A stretch of 64,000 nt of DNA from Streptomyces xanthophaeus (GCF_000725805.1 NZ_JOFT01000024.1:79642-143641); one strand, 5' to 3'. Positions 40,206 through 52,211 are shown, numbered from the stretch's first letter. A program made the numbers and translations. The notes: generated by a model not told the origin, from the letters alone.

Positions 40206-41546
40206 TCACAGGGGAACGCGCAGCGCCCCGTCGATGAGCTGCGCGGTCTCCTCCGCGCCCGAACAGCCGCTGGTCAGCAACTGCTCTCGGACCGCTCTGA
40301 GCCGGTCCCGCAGCCGCAGCGACTCCATCCCCTTGGCCCGCTCGGCCATTTCGGCCGCCGCGGCCACCGCCCGGTCGGCCTCCCCCTGCCGCAGCTGGAT
40401 CTCGCACAGCATCGCCAGCCTGTGCACCCGGCCCCGGTCGTGCGCCGGGGTGCCGACGGCTGCCGTCGCCTGCTCGTGGGCCCCGTCGAGGTCCCCCAGG
40501 CTCAGCAGCGCCTGCGCCACCTGGACGTTGACGAGACCCGGCTGGACGTAACCGGTCTCGTCGGGCTCGCTGCCGGGCCGGATCCGCTCGGCGGCCGCCT
40601 CCGCGCTGTGGATGCAGGCCAGTGCGGTGCGCGTGTCCCCGAGCTGGGCGTACGCCTTGGCCTGCATGGCGTACAGGTCGGCGGCCAGCGCCGGGGTGGT
40701 GTGGCGGCCCGCGGCGCGCAGCGCGGCCTCCGCGAAGGCGACGGCCTGGCGGTACTCGCGCAGGTGCAGGGACTGGTTGACGAGCAGCGCGATCACGTAG
40801 GCCCCGAGCCCGCGGTCGCCGCTGGCCTTGGCCAGGCGCAGGGCCTGGTGGAAGTAGCGCTGGGCCAGCCCGTGCGCGTCCGAGTCGTACGCGCAGATGC
40901 CCGCCACCGCCACCAGGGACCCGGTGGCGCGGTGCAGCCGGCGGCCCAGGCCGTCGGGATAGCTCCCGCGCAGCATGGGCGCGGTCTCGCTGCCGAGGAA
41001 GCGGACGATCCTGGCCCGGGTCGCGACCCCGCCGGCCCTGCGGTACATCAGCTCGTAGTGCGCGCGGGCGGCCCGCAGGATCTCGATGTGCTCGGGCCCG
41101 ATCCGGTCCGGGCCCTCGCGGGAGACGTCGGCGTCCTCGGGCGGGTTCTCCCACTCCCAGACCGGGATCACGGCGGGGGTGCCCATGACCGCCGCCGCGG
41201 TGAGGAGTTGGGGCCGGCCCTGTTCGTCGGAACGCCACAGGGCGGCGGCCCGGTCGACGAACCCGCTCAGCGGCGAGGCGGGTGCGCCACCGGCCCCCTC
41301 CGGCATCCCCAGCCCGACGTCGTCCAGGCCCACGGTCCGCCGCAGCCGGCCGCCGAGCACCTCGCAGATCAGGTCGGGCACCTGGCCGCGGGGCCGCTGG
41401 CCCTTCAACCACCGCGCCACGGCGGTGTGTTCGTAGCGCAGGGCGAGACCGCGGGTGCGGCCCGCCTGGTTCACGTACGCGGCGAGTCCGGCATGGGACA
41501 TGCCCGCCTCTGCGAGGAGGGCGTCGAGCAGGACATTGGGCTGCAT
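40206..41546 (-). CDS. NsdA-like TPR transcriptional regulator
   Basis: A 446-residue protein. Residues about 5-75 carry an XRE-like HTH region (MSHAGLAAYVNQAGRTRGLALRYEHTAVARWLKG), with DLICEVLG following. The remainder consists of TPR-like helical pairs (LYAMQAKAYAQLGDTRTAL; VNVQVAQALLSLGDLDGA). The architecture matches the Streptomyces NsdA/BldD-network type of developmental and antibiotic regulators; which paralog this is cannot be said. The 355-bp region upstream holds a TTCACAC inverted repeat that could be an autoregulatory site. Confidence 0.75.
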   Translation of the reverse strand: MQPNVLLDALLAEAGMSHAGLAAYVNQAGRTRGLALRYEHTAVARWLKGQRPRGQVPDLICEVLGGRLRRTVGLDDVGLGMPEGAGGAPASPLSGFVDRAAALWRSDEQGRPQLLTAAAVMGTPAVIPVWEWENPPEDADVSREGPDRIGPEHIEILRAARAHYELMYRRAGGVATRARIVRFLGSETAPMLRGSYPDGLGRRLHRATGSLVAVAGICAYDSDAHGLAQRYFHQALRLAKASGDRGLGAYVIALLVNQSLHLREYRQAVAFAEAALRAAGRHTTPALAADLYAMQAKAYAQLGDTRTALACIHSAEAAAERIRPGSEPDETGYVQPGLVNVQVAQALLSLGDLDGAHEQATAAVGTPAHDRGRVHRLAMLCEIQLRQGEADRAVAAAAEMAERAKGMESLRLRDRLRAVREQLLTSGCSGAEETAQLIDGALRVPL

Positions 41547-41901
41547 GGGCCGCTCCCCGGGGCTCGTCGTTCCTCAGGCTAGTGGGTGCGTGCTTCACAC
41601 GGGGTGTGAACCGAGTACGCGCATAAATGCGATACGCACCCTGCCGCTTGGGGGCCGTACGGCGGTTCACTTAAGGGCCTCGCCAAGAGGTAGCCCGGGT
41701 CGTCGGCTCCCCCTCGTACAGTGCGACGACCCGTCACCGCGCCGCCCGTCCTGTTGTCTGCCCGACACTCCACGGCAGGCGGGCGGCGCGTTCCGGTTCC
41801 GCCGGTGCCCGGTTGGTCGCCGCGCCCCGGCAGGAACCGGGCCGGACGCGCGCCGGGCCCATCCACCGGCCCCGGCGCGCGGTTCGGCGCTGCCGGGCCG
41901 G
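41547..41901. other. 355-bp intergenic region upstream of the TPR regulator
   Basis: The right part is GC-rich and featureless apart from weak G/C stems downstream of the phosphatase gene. The left part, near the regulator, is less GC-rich and holds TTCACAC-GGG-GTGTGAA (41594-41610) and CGCAT-AA-ATGCG (41621-41632), both inverted repeats. These probably belong to the regulator's promoter. I find no credible ORF. Confidence 0.5.
41594..41610. promoter_or_regulatory. Inverted repeat upstream of the NsdA-like regulator
   Basis: Perfect 7-bp arms TTCACAC and GTGTGAA with the 3-bp centre GGG lie 48 bp before the start codon, a typical operator geometry. Confidence 0.45.
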
Positions 41902-42879
41902 TCAGGGCCGGTCGTCGCGGAGCACCAGCAGGGCGACGTCGTCGGCGAGCCGCCCGCCGGTGTGCCGCAGCAGCGCCGCGTGCACGCCCGCGACCAGCCG
42001 CGCGGGCGTGAGCGCCGCGTCGGCCGCGAGGACCCGCTCCAGCGGGAAGAACCGCCCGTCCGCGTCGCGTGCGTCCGCCGCCCCGTCGGTGTGCAGGAAC
42101 AGCGTGTCCCCGGGCCGCAGCTTCCCGCACTCCGCCGGCCAGAGTCCGTCGGGCATCGGAACCACCCCGAGCGGCGGCAGGGTCTCGCCCCCGTCCACCA
42201 CCCGTACGCAGCGCCGCTCCGTCTGCGGCGGGTGCAGCAGGTACGGCCAGGGGTGGCCGCAGTTCAGGGCCAGCAGACTGCCGTCGGCCCCGATCTGCAG
42301 GAGCAGCACCGTCACGAACTCCTCGGCCGCCGGCGACTGCGGCTCCACCGGACAGGCCGCCGGGTGCTCCGACCGGGACCGGTCGCGGACGTGGCGGCCC
42401 AGGGCCCGCTCCATCCGCAGCAGTACGCCGCCCAGCGAGGGCTCGTCGTACGCCGCCTCGCGGAAGGCCCCGAGGACCGCCGCGGCCGCGCCGAGCGCGG
42501 GCAGGCCGTGCCCGCGTACGTCGCCGATGACCACCCGGACCCCGTACCCCGTGGACACGGCCTCGTACAGGTCCCCGCCCACCGCGGCACCCCGGCTCGC
42601 CGAGAGCTGGGCCGCGGCCAGCGTCAGGCCGTCCATCCGCCCGGGCAGCGGTCGCAGCAGGGCCCGTTGGGCCGCGCCCGCGATCTCCTGGGAGCGCCGC
42701 AGTTCGGCCAGCAGCAGGCGCCGGATGTGCACGGCGCAGCCTGTGGCCAGGAGCAGGAAGGCGGCGCAGGTGGCGAGGCTCGGCGCCAGCCGGCCCGGGG
42801 TGGACAGCTCCCACGACACCGCGGCGCCGCCCCAGGCGGCGACGGCCACCCGGCGTACCCGGGGCATCTCCCCGATCAT
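41902..42879 (-). CDS. SpoIIE-type PP2C serine/threonine phosphatase, membrane-anchored
   Basis: A 325-residue protein. A hydrophobic pair near residues 10-45 gives one or two membrane spans. Residues about 85-320 are a SpoIIE/RsbU phosphatase domain: GGDLYEA (metal site), VVIGDVRGHGLPAL and LADDVALLVLR. It probably dephosphorylates an anti-sigma-factor antagonist in a partner-switching module; no antagonist or anti-sigma gene is adjacent. The ATG has GGGAGG 6 nt upstream. Confidence 0.87.
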   Translation of the reverse strand: MIGEMPRVRRVAVAAWGGAAVSWELSTPGRLAPSLATCAAFLLLATGCAVHIRRLLLAELRRSQEIAGAAQRALLRPLPGRMDGLTLAAAQLSASRGAAVGGDLYEAVSTGYGVRVVIGDVRGHGLPALGAAAAVLGAFREAAYDEPSLGGVLLRMERALGRHVRDRSRSEHPAACPVEPQSPAAEEFVTVLLLQIGADGSLLALNCGHPWPYLLHPPQTERRCVRVVDGGETLPPLGVVPMPDGLWPAECGKLRPGDTLFLHTDGAADARDADGRFFPLERVLAADAALTPARLVAGVHAALLRHTGGRLADDVALLVLRDDRP

Positions 42880-42995
42880 CGCGGCCTCCCCTCGGCCGCA
42901 CCGATTGTGCCGAGCACCCGGTGCGAGGGACACGGGCCACCGGGGTTCTCACCCGAACGAGTGAGGCGGGAGTCCCCCACGCCCGCCAAGGCGTA

Positions 42996-43027
42996 AGGGG
43001 GCGATCCGGTGGTCCGGATCGCCCCCT
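42996..43027 (-). terminator. Terminator hairpin after pheT
   Basis: A perfect 14-bp stem (42996-43009 with 43014-43027) with a 4-nt loop begins 33 bp after the pheT stop. A second, shorter GGCGGG/CCCGCC hairpin follows. It ends the pheST transcript. Confidence 0.75.
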
Positions 43028-43059
43028 CAACAGGCCTGGAACGGGTCCCGCGGCAGCGG

Positions 43060-45587
43060 CTAGGCGCCGCGCAGCACCGCCCCGGTCCGCTCGCCCGCCA
43101 GTGCCACCGCCGCGTCGCGCGCGGCCGTGGACTCCTCGGCGGTCAGCGTGCGGTCGGCCGCGCGGAAGCGCAGCGCGTACGCCAGGGACTTCTTGCCCTC
43201 GCCGACCTGCTCACCGGTGAACACGTCGAACAGCCTCAGCGATTCGAGGAGTTCGCCCGCGCCCTTGCGCAGCGCGGACTCCACCTGCGAGGCCGGGACC
43301 GACGCGTCCACGATCAGCGCCACGTCCTGGGTCGCCACCGGGAAGGAGGAGATCCGGGGCGCCTGGAGGGCCTCGCCGCCGGCCGCCGCGAGGCGGTCCA
43401 GGTCGAGCTCCATCGCGCTGGTGCGGGCCGGCAGGCCCATCGCCTTGACCACCCGCGGGTGCAGCTCACCGGCGTGGCCGATGACCTGCTCGACCCCGTC
43501 GAGGGTGACGACCAGCTCGGCGCAGCGGCCCGGGTGCCAGGGACCGTACTGGCCCTGGCGGACGACGAGCTCCGCGCCGGCCTCGACGGCCAGCGAGCGC
43601 GCGGCCTGGACGGCATCCGCCCAGTCGGCCGGACGGCCCTTGCCCCACCAGCCGGCCTGCTCACGGGCACCGGCCAGCACGACCGCGGCGTACCGCGGCT
43701 GCGCGGGCAGGGCCGCGTCCAGGGTGGCGATCTCCTCGTCCGTGGGACGCCGGTCGACGGGCAGCCGCACGGCGACGCCCGGCTGCGGGCCGGCCAGGAA
43801 GACCGAACCGGTCTCGAAGAGCGCGAGGTCGTGGCTGCCCCGGCTGTCGTTGCGGCGCAGCGCGCCGAGCAGACCCGGCAGCAGCGTGGTGCGCAGCGCC
43901 GGCTCCTCGTCGGAGAGCGGGTTGACCAGCTTGACGACCTGGCGGGTGGCGTCGTGCGCCGGGAGCTGCAGCTGGTCGAAGACGCCCTCACCGATGAACG
44001 GGTAGCTGAGCGCCTCGACGTAGCCCGCACCGGCCAGCGCGCGGCCGGCCCGGCGGTGCAGCTGCTGCCGGGCGGTCAGACCGCGGCCGGAGGGCACCTG
44101 CGGGAGGGTCGACGGGAGGTTCCCGTAGCCCTCCAGCCGGATGACCTCTTCGGCGAGGTCGTTGGGCTCGGCGAGGTCGGGCCGCCACGAGGGGACGGTG
44201 ACGACGAGCTCGTCCTGGCCGTAGACGTCGCAGCCGATCTCCTGGAGACGGCGCACGACGGTCTCGCGGCCGTAGTCCATGCCGGCGACGCGGTCGGGGT
44301 GGTCCGCGCTCATCGCGACGGTGCGCGGGGCGCCCGGGGCGAGGAACTCGGTGACCCCGGCCTCCGCGGTGCCGCCCGCGAGCAGCACGAGCAGGTCGAC
44401 GGTGCGCTGGGCGGCCGCGGCGGCGGCCTGCGGGTCGACGCCCCGCTCGAAGCGCTTGGAGGCCTCGGAGGAGAGCTTCAGGCGGCGGGCGGTGCGCGAG
44501 ATCGACACGGAGTCGAAGTGCGCGGCCTCGATGACGACGTCCGTCGTGCCGGTGACGGCTCCCGTCTCCGGGTCGGTGACGGAGTCGGCGATCTCGGTGT
44601 TGGCCCCGCCCATGACGCCGGCGAGACCGATCGGCCCGCTGCTGTCGGTGATCACCAGGTCCTCGGAGTCGAGCGTGCGCTTGACCCCGTCGAGGGTGGT
44701 GAACTTCTCGCCCTGCTCGGCACGGCGGACACCGATGGCGCCGTCGATCCGCGCGCGGTCGTAGGCGTGCAGCGGCTGGCCGAGTTCGAGCATCACGTAG
44801 TTGGTGATGTCGACGGCGAGCGAGATCGGGCGCATGCCCGCCTTCTGCAGGCGGCGGGTGAGCCAGATCGGGGAGCGCGCGTCGGGGTCGAGCCCGGTGA
44901 CCGTGCGGGCGGTGAAGCGGTCGCAGCCGGCCGGGTCGGCGACCTGGACCGGGTAGCCGTAGCCGTTCGGCGCGGGGACGTCGAGCAGCGCCGGGTCGCG
45001 CAGCGGCAGGCCGTACGCGGTCGCCGCCTCGCGGGCGACACCGCGCATGGACATGCAGTAGCCGCGGTCCGGGGTGATGTCGATGTCGAGGACCTCGTCG
45101 ATGAGCTGGAGCAGCTCGATCGCGTCGGTACCGGCCTCGTACTCGGGCGGCAGCACGATGATGCCGTGCGTGCCGTCGTCGCCCATGCCCAGCTCTTCGC
45201 CGGAGCAGATCATGCCGTGCGAGGTGCGGCCGTACGTCTTGCGCGCGGCGATCGCGAAGTCACCGGGCAGCACCGCGCCCGGCAGGACCACGACGACCTT
45301 GTCGCCGACGGCGAAGTTCCGGGCGCCGCAGACGATCTCCTGCGGTTCGCCGGTGCCGTTGGCGGCGCCGACGTCGACCGTGCAGAAGCGGATCGGCTTG
45401 CGGAAGCCCTCGAGCTCCTCGATGGTCAGCACCTGGCCGACGACGAGGGGGCCCTTCAGACCGCCGCCGAGCTGCTCGACGGTCTCGACCTCGAGGCCGG
45501 CGTCGACGAGCTTGGCGGCCACGTCGCGGCCGGTCTCACCTGCGGGCAGGTCGACGTACTCCCGCAGCCAGGAAAGCGGGACGCGCA

Positions 45588-45588
<1 letters not shown>
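43060..45588 (-). CDS. pheT: Phenylalanyl-tRNA synthetase beta subunit
   Basis: An 842-residue subunit with the normal domain series: an EMAP/OB-fold tRNA-binding domain at residues about 40-150, B3/B4 editing domain, B5 and the catalytic-like core, and a C-terminal ferredoxin-like anticodon-binding domain. The N-terminus [15 protein letters not shown] is characteristic. It pairs with PheS in an alpha2-beta2 enzyme that charges and proofreads tRNA-Phe. The start overlaps the pheS stop by one base (TGATG). Confidence 0.97.
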
Positions 45589-48088
<2,500 letters not shown>

Positions 48089-48143
48089 CTCCCCGTACCC
48101 CACATCTCCGAGTAGCGCAGTGGGCCCCCGGGCCGCCACATTA

Positions 48144-49001
48144 CTAGCTGGGGGTCACGGAGCGGCACCCTCCGGACGCCCGCTGTGCACGCGCGGACGC
48201 GTAGAGGCACACGGCGGCGGCCGTGGCGAGGTTCAGGCTCTCCGCCTTGCCGTGGATCGGGACCCGTACGACGGCGTCCGTCAGGGCCCTGGTCTCCTCC
48301 GGCAGGCCCCAGGCCTCGTTGCCGAACACCCAGGCGGTGGGGCCGCCCATGGTGCCCGCGTCCAGCTCGGCGTCCAGGTCCTCGCCCGCGCCGTCGGCGG
48401 CCAGGATGCGTACGCCCGCGGCCCGCAGCCCCTCGACGGCCTGCTCCACCGGGACGCCCACCGCGACGGGCAGGTGGAAGAGCGAGCCCACGGAGGCCCG
48501 GACGGACTTGGGGTTGTACAGGTCCACCGAGGCGTCGGTGAGCACCACCGCGTCCGCACCGGCGGCGTCCGCGCAGCGCAGCACCGTACCGGCGTTGCCG
48601 GGGTCGCGGACGTGCGCGAGGACGGCGACCAGCTTGGGCCGGGCGGCCAGGATCTCCTCGAAGGGCGAGTCCAGGAAGTGGCAGACGCCGACGAGGCCCT
48701 GCGGGGTGACGGTCTGCGAGACCTCGGCGAGCACCTCGTCACAGGCGTAGTGCACGCGGGCTCCCGCGTCCAGGGCGGCCTCGATGATCCCTGAGTAGCG
48801 CTCTGCGGCCTCCACGGTCGCGAACAGCTCGATCAGGGTCGACTCGCCCGTGGCCCCGCGGTGCTCGACGGCCTCGCGGACCGCCTGCGGGCCCTCGGCG
48901 ATGAACCGGCGCTCCTTGGTGCGGAAGTTGCGCCGCGCCAGGCGCCTGGCGGCGGCCACCCGCGGGGATCGGGGGGAGATCAGCTCGGCGGGGGTACCCA
49001 T
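48144..49001 (-). CDS. SpoU-family 23S rRNA 2'-O-methyltransferase
   Basis: A 285-residue protein. Residues 1-100 are the SpoU substrate-binding domain (RRFIAEGPQAVREA). Residues about 115-280 are the SPOUT knot: AHVRDPGNAGTVLRCADAAGAD, WVFGNEAWGLPEE and VRVPIHGKAESLNLATAAAVCLY, the three family motifs. It methylates a ribose in rRNA. It sits downstream of rplT, separated by a terminator hairpin, in the usual translation-linked setting. It may be identical in role to actinomycete TsnR-like housekeeping enzymes, but the target base cannot be read. Confidence 0.92.
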   Translation of the reverse strand: MGTPAELISPRSPRVAAARRLARRNFRTKERRFIAEGPQAVREAVEHRGATGESTLIELFATVEAAERYSGIIEAALDAGARVHYACDEVLAEVSQTVTPQGLVGVCHFLDSPFEEILAARPKLVAVLAHVRDPGNAGTVLRCADAAGADAVVLTDASVDLYNPKSVRASVGSLFHLPVAVGVPVEQAVEGLRAAGVRILAADGAGEDLDAELDAGTMGGPTAWVFGNEAWGLPEETRALTDAVVRVPIHGKAESLNLATAAAVCLYASARAQRASGGCRSVTPS

Positions 49002-49069
49002 GGTTTTCAGCGGTTCTCTCTCGGGGGTCCGGGCACGGGGGGTCCGCCCCGTGGTGCGGGGCGAAAGCA

Positions 49070-49104
49070 CACGGACCCGCAGGCGTGATGCCTGCGGGTC
49101 CGTG
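49070..49104 (-). terminator. Terminator hairpin after rplT
   Basis: A perfect 15-bp stem (49070-49084 with 49090-49104) has the loop GTGAT and lies 33 bp past the rplT stop. A second GCCGGCC-type hairpin (about 49108-49131) lies between it and the stop. It closes the infC-rpmI-rplT operon. Confidence 0.75.
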
Positions 49105-49137
49105 GGGGCCGGCCGCGTGATGCGGGCCGGCTAGCCC

Positions 49138-49524
49138 TTAGGCAGCGGCCTTGGGGGCGTTGACGTCGGCCGGGAGGGCCTTCTGCGCGACCTCGACCAG
49201 CGCGGCGAACGCGTTGGCGTCGTTGACGGCCAGCTCGGCGAGGATCTTGCGGTCCACCTCGATGTTGGCGGCCTTCAGACCCTGGATGAGGCGGTTGTAC
49301 GTCATGCCGTTCTGGCGGGCAGCGGCGTTGATGCGCTGGATCCACAGCTGACGGAAGTCGCCCTTGCGCTTCTTGCGGTCGTTGAAGTTGTAGACCAGCG
49401 AGTGGGTGACCTGCTCCTTGGCCTTGCGGTACAGGCGCGAACGCTGACCGCGGTAGCCGGAGGCCGCCTCGAGGATCGCCCGGCGCTTCTTGTGGGCGTT
49501 TACTGCCCGCTTGACGCGTGCCAC
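49138..49524 (-). CDS. rplT: 50S ribosomal protein L20
   Basis: A 128-residue L20: [20 protein letters not shown], then [20 protein letters not shown], both strongly conserved. It binds 23S rRNA early in assembly. In other bacteria L20 also represses its own operon through mRNA structure. The GTG start has AAGGAG 7 nt upstream. It has a short C-terminal extension ([10 protein letters not shown]). Confidence 0.97.
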   Translation of the reverse strand: MARVKRAVNAHKKRRAILEAASGYRGQRSRLYRKAKEQVTHSLVYNFNDRKKRKGDFRQLWIQRINAAARQNGMTYNRLIQGLKAANIEVDRKILAELAVNDANAFAALVEVAQKALPADVNAPKAAA

Positions 49525-49592
49525 TTTTTAACTCCTTGTAGCGGGGCCGTGGTTGTCTTCACACGGCCCGAATTCGATGGGGTCCCGGTCTT

Positions 49593-49627
49593 GACGTCCC
49601 GCTCCCGGCAGGGGAGCGGAGGACGTC
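49593..49627 (-). other. Strong hairpin at the rpmI-rplT junction
   Basis: GACGTCC-CGCTCCC (49593-49606) pairs with GGGAGCG-(GA)-GGACGTC (49612-49627), a 14-bp stem with a 2-nt bulge. It begins within the rpmI stop codon. It may stabilise or modulate the polycistronic mRNA. Confidence 0.5.
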
Positions 49628-49820
49628 ACTTGCCGAGAAGCTTCTTGATCTTCGCGGCGTCGCCGGGGGCCATCTCCGCGGTGCCGGTGAGGCGGCGGGT
49701 GACACGGGACGACTTGTGCTCGAGCAGGTGGCGCTTGCCGGCGCGCTCACGGAGCACCTTGCCGGAGCCGGTGATCTTGAAGCGCTTCTTGGAACCGCTG
49801 TGCGTCTTGTTCTTCGGCAT
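49626..49820 (-). CDS. rpmI: 50S ribosomal protein L35
   Basis: A 64-residue L35: [21 protein letters not shown] and [18 protein letters not shown]. It binds 23S rRNA. GAGGAG lies about 11 nt before the ATG. It is the middle gene of infC-rpmI-rplT. Confidence 0.97.
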   Translation of the reverse strand: MPKNKTHSGSKKRFKITGSGKVLRERAGKRHLLEHKSSRVTRRLTGTAEMAPGDAAKIKKLLGK

Positions 49821-49924
49821 AGCGCCGTTATCTCCTCGTCGGTGGCGCCCCCACCGGTCCGATGCCGGACCGGCTCCAGGGAGCGTCATGTTGTATCGGT
49901 GATCCGAGACGGGCTGCCCCGGAA

Positions 49925-50641
49925 TCAGGCCTCGGTCTTCGACTCCTCGGCGGGCGCCTCTTCGGCGGCAGCCTCGGTGACCTCGGCAGAGGCGACTGCC
50001 TCGTCAGCGTCGGCCTCCGCCTCGAGTGGGGCTTCCTCGGAAGGAGCCTCGTCGTCGGTGAGGGCCACACCCTGGCGCTCGGCCTTGCGGGCGGCCTGCG
50101 CCTCGCGGGCTTCGGCCATCGCCTCGGTCTTCTTCTTGTGCGGACCGAGGACCATGATCATGTTTCGGCCGTCCTGCTTCGGGTTCGACTCGATGAACCC
50201 GAGGTCCTCGACGTCCGAAGCCAGTCGCTGCAGCAGTCGGTAGCCGAGTTCCGGCCTGGACTGCTCGCGACCACGGAACATGATCGTGATCTTGACCTTG
50301 TCGCCCTGCTTGAGGAACCGAACGACGTGACCCTTCTTGGTGTCATAGTCGTGCGGGTCGATCTTCGGCCGGAGCTTCATTTCCTTGATGACCGTGTGCG
50401 CCTGGTTCTTGCGCGCCTCACGGGCCTTCATGGCCGACTCGTACTTGAACTTGCCGTAGTCCATGAGCTTGCAGACCGGCGGGCGTGCGGACGCCGCGAC
50501 CTCGACCAGGTCGAGGTCGTACTCCTGCGCGAGCTCAAGCGCCTTCGCAAGCGGCACGATGCCGACCTGCTCGCCGCTGGGACCGACGAGTCGTACCTCG
50601 GGAACGCGAATCCGGTCGTTGATGCGGGGCTCGGTGCTGAT
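49925..50641 (-). CDS. infC: Translation initiation factor IF-3
   Basis: A 238-residue IF-3 with N-domain ([22 protein letters not shown]), linker helix and C-domain ([20 protein letters not shown]). The start is taken as ATC: a strong GAGGAGG lies 4 nt before it and no ATG or GTG is well placed. IF-3 genes characteristically use AUU/AUC so that IF-3 itself represses their translation. A GTG at 50665 would add eight residues. The C-terminal about 55 residues are an acidic, Ala/Glu-rich extension common in actinomycetes. Confidence 0.93.
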   Translation of the reverse strand: MSTEPRINDRIRVPEVRLVGPSGEQVGIVPLAKALELAQEYDLDLVEVAASARPPVCKLMDYGKFKYESAMKAREARKNQAHTVIKEMKLRPKIDPHDYDTKKGHVVRFLKQGDKVKITIMFRGREQSRPELGYRLLQRLASDVEDLGFIESNPKQDGRNMIMVLGPHKKKTEAMAEAREAQAARKAERQGVALTDDEAPSEEAPLEAEADADEAVASAEVTEAAAEEAPAEESKTEA

Positions 50642-50991
50642 GGATCCTCCTCGGTAGCACCACACGGCTGCCTGGCAGACAGCCGCTGACGTGTAATTCC
50701 GTCAGACCGACCGCAGCGGGAGAATGAAAAAAGCCCCGCCGGGCACAGGCAGGGGCTCCAAAACAACCGGAGCACCGCCGCGTGCGAACCGCGGGGCGCA
50801 GACTCGGGCAGCTTTCCATCGTCCGTACGGAACGATGGATACCGCCTGACCGGTGACCCGCCTCCCCTAGGGGTGGTCGGGTGGGAGAATCGGAGCCTCC
50901 ACTTGTGGGCCGGGCACACAGGTGTCCGGCCGGTCGAAGTACATACTAGCACCCGCGTTGCAAGCCCGCCGCACGGCATATCGTGGGGCTC
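50642..50991 (-). promoter_or_regulatory. infC 5' leader and divergent promoter region
   Basis: A 350-bp region between infC and the DUF1844 gene. On the minus strand it carries, in order, a stem built on CCACCCC/GGGGTGG-like sequence near 50860, a long hairpin around TCCATCGT...ACGATGGA (50815-50840), a terminator with a U-tract (50726-50757), and the infC RBS. Such a long structured leader implies attenuation of infC-rpmI-rplT. Near 50941 the sequence ACATACTAG and its complement CTAGTATGT could provide -10 elements for both directions. Confidence 0.5.
50726..50757 (-). terminator. Leader terminator (attenuator) upstream of infC
   Basis: On the minus strand AGCCCC (with the extension TGCC) pairs with GGCGGGGCT, and the run TTTTTT follows. 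It is a canonical intrinsic terminator with a U-tract, rare in this genome, about 85 nt before the infC start. Premature termination here would control the whole ribosomal-protein operon. Confidence 0.7.
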
Positions 50992-51369
50992 ATGACTGAC
51001 GCGACACCTTCCGCCGACCCCGCTGCCGACGCCGCACCCGACTACGACGCCATGACCCGCGACATCGCGGACGTCCCCGCCGTCGAGGTGATCACCACGG
51101 TGGCCGTGCACCTGCTGAGCGCCGCGGCGGTCAACCTGGGCCTGGACAAGCCGGACTCCGAGCACAAGGACCTCGACGAGGCCCGCAAGCTGATCACGGC
51201 CCTGGCCGGCCTGGTCACCGCGAGCGCCACCGAGATCAGCTCCTTCCACGCCGCCCCGCTGCGCGACGGCCTGAAGTCGCTCCAGCTCGCCTTCCGCGAG
51301 GCCTCGATCGTCCCGGACGAGCCGGGCCAGGGCCCGGGCGAGAAGTTCACCGGCCCGGTCTTCGGCTGA
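50992..51369 (+). CDS. DUF1844 protein
   Basis: A 125-residue protein: an Ala/Asp/Pro-rich N-terminus, then the conserved DUF1844 helix pair (VITTVAVHLLSAAAVNLGL; DLDEARKLITALAGLVTA). Function unknown; members are small, mostly helical and conserved next to infC in Streptomyces. It is divergent from infC. An in-frame GTG at 50983 is an alternative start, and the RBS is weak. Confidence 0.85.
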   Translation: MTDATPSADPAADAAPDYDAMTRDIADVPAVEVITTVAVHLLSAAAVNLGLDKPDSEHKDLDEARKLITALAGLVTASATEISSFHAAPLRDGLKSLQLAFREASIVPDEPGQGPGEKFTGPVFG

Positions 51370-51406
51370 GCACGCAGCACGCAGCACGCACCACACAGCA
51401 CACCCC

Positions 51407-51470
51407 AGGCACACGAGAGGGGCCTGTGGTCCGGGAGCGCTCCCGGACCACAGGCCCCTCTCGTGTGCCT
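51407..51470. terminator. Perfect 64-bp palindrome, bidirectional terminator
   Basis: Two 32-bp arms (51407-51438 and 51439-51470) are exact reverse complements with no unpaired centre. It lies 38 bp after the DUF1844 stop and ends one base before the sseB stop codon at 51471. It serves both convergent genes. Confidence 0.85.
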
Positions 51471-52211
51471 TCAGCGGCTGAACAGTGCTTCGCCGGGCGG
51501 CGCCGGCGCGCCCTCGGGCAGCAGCGCCAGGTCCAGCCCGCGCACCAGCCGGGCGCGCAGGGTCTCGTCGGCGGCCAGGGCCCCGGCGACGGAACGGGCG
51601 GCCGCGGGGGCCTGGCCGCCAGCGGCCAGCACGATCGCGAGGGTGCCGTCGGAGTCCGGGCCGCCCGGGACCAGGTGGGCGCGCAGCACCGCGGGCTCCG
51701 CGGACACGACGGCCCGTACAGCCTCCCGTACGGCGGGGTCGGCGAGCGGGCCCGCCTCGGTACGGCCCTCGGCGAGCGCGAGCAGCGCGGACCCGGTGAG
51801 CTGGTAGGGGACGGGGCCCGCCAGGTCCAGGACCACGGTGTCGGCCTTCTCGTGCGCGGCCGCCGCCAGGGCCTGGTGCAGCGGGACGGCGACCGGCCGG
51901 GCCGAGGGATCCCACAGCGCGAGCGAGGCGGTCGAGGTGAAGGCGGGCAGCGCCCGCCGGTCCCCCGCGCGCAGCGTGGGGACGGCCATGTCGCTGGTCT
52001 TCTCGCGCTTGAGGCCCGTCTCCGGGTCCGTCTCGACCTCGCCGAGGACGGCGACGACGGGTACCAGCAGGCGGGCGTCCTTCAGGGCGGCCAGCACCTC
52101 GGGCTCCTTCGCCCGGTCCTCGGCCCAGGCGGCCAGGGCCGCGCTCAGCCGCGGATCGGCCGATCCGTCGTCGTCGGAGAAGCCGGGGTCGGGAATGTTC
52201 TTGTTCGCCAT
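51471..52211 (-). CDS. SseB-family protein
   Basis: A 246-residue SseB-fold protein. Its N-terminal domain (RLSAALAAWAEDRAKEPEVLAALKDARLLVPVVAVLGE; REKTSDMAVPTLRAGDRRALPAFTS) is the classic SseB module, also found in type III and type VII secretion neighbourhoods. Function in Streptomyces is unknown. The start at 52211 (MANKNIPD) is preferred over a GTG three codons upstream; no good RBS is seen for either. Confidence 0.85.
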   Translation of the reverse strand: MANKNIPDPGFSDDDGSADPRLSAALAAWAEDRAKEPEVLAALKDARLLVPVVAVLGEVETDPETGLKREKTSDMAVPTLRAGDRRALPAFTSTASLALWDPSARPVAVPLHQALAAAAHEKADTVVLDLAGPVPYQLTGSALLALAEGRTEAGPLADPAVREAVRAVVSAEPAVLRAHLVPGGPDSDGTLAIVLAAGGQAPAAARSVAGALAADETLRARLVRGLDLALLPEGAPAPPGEALFSR

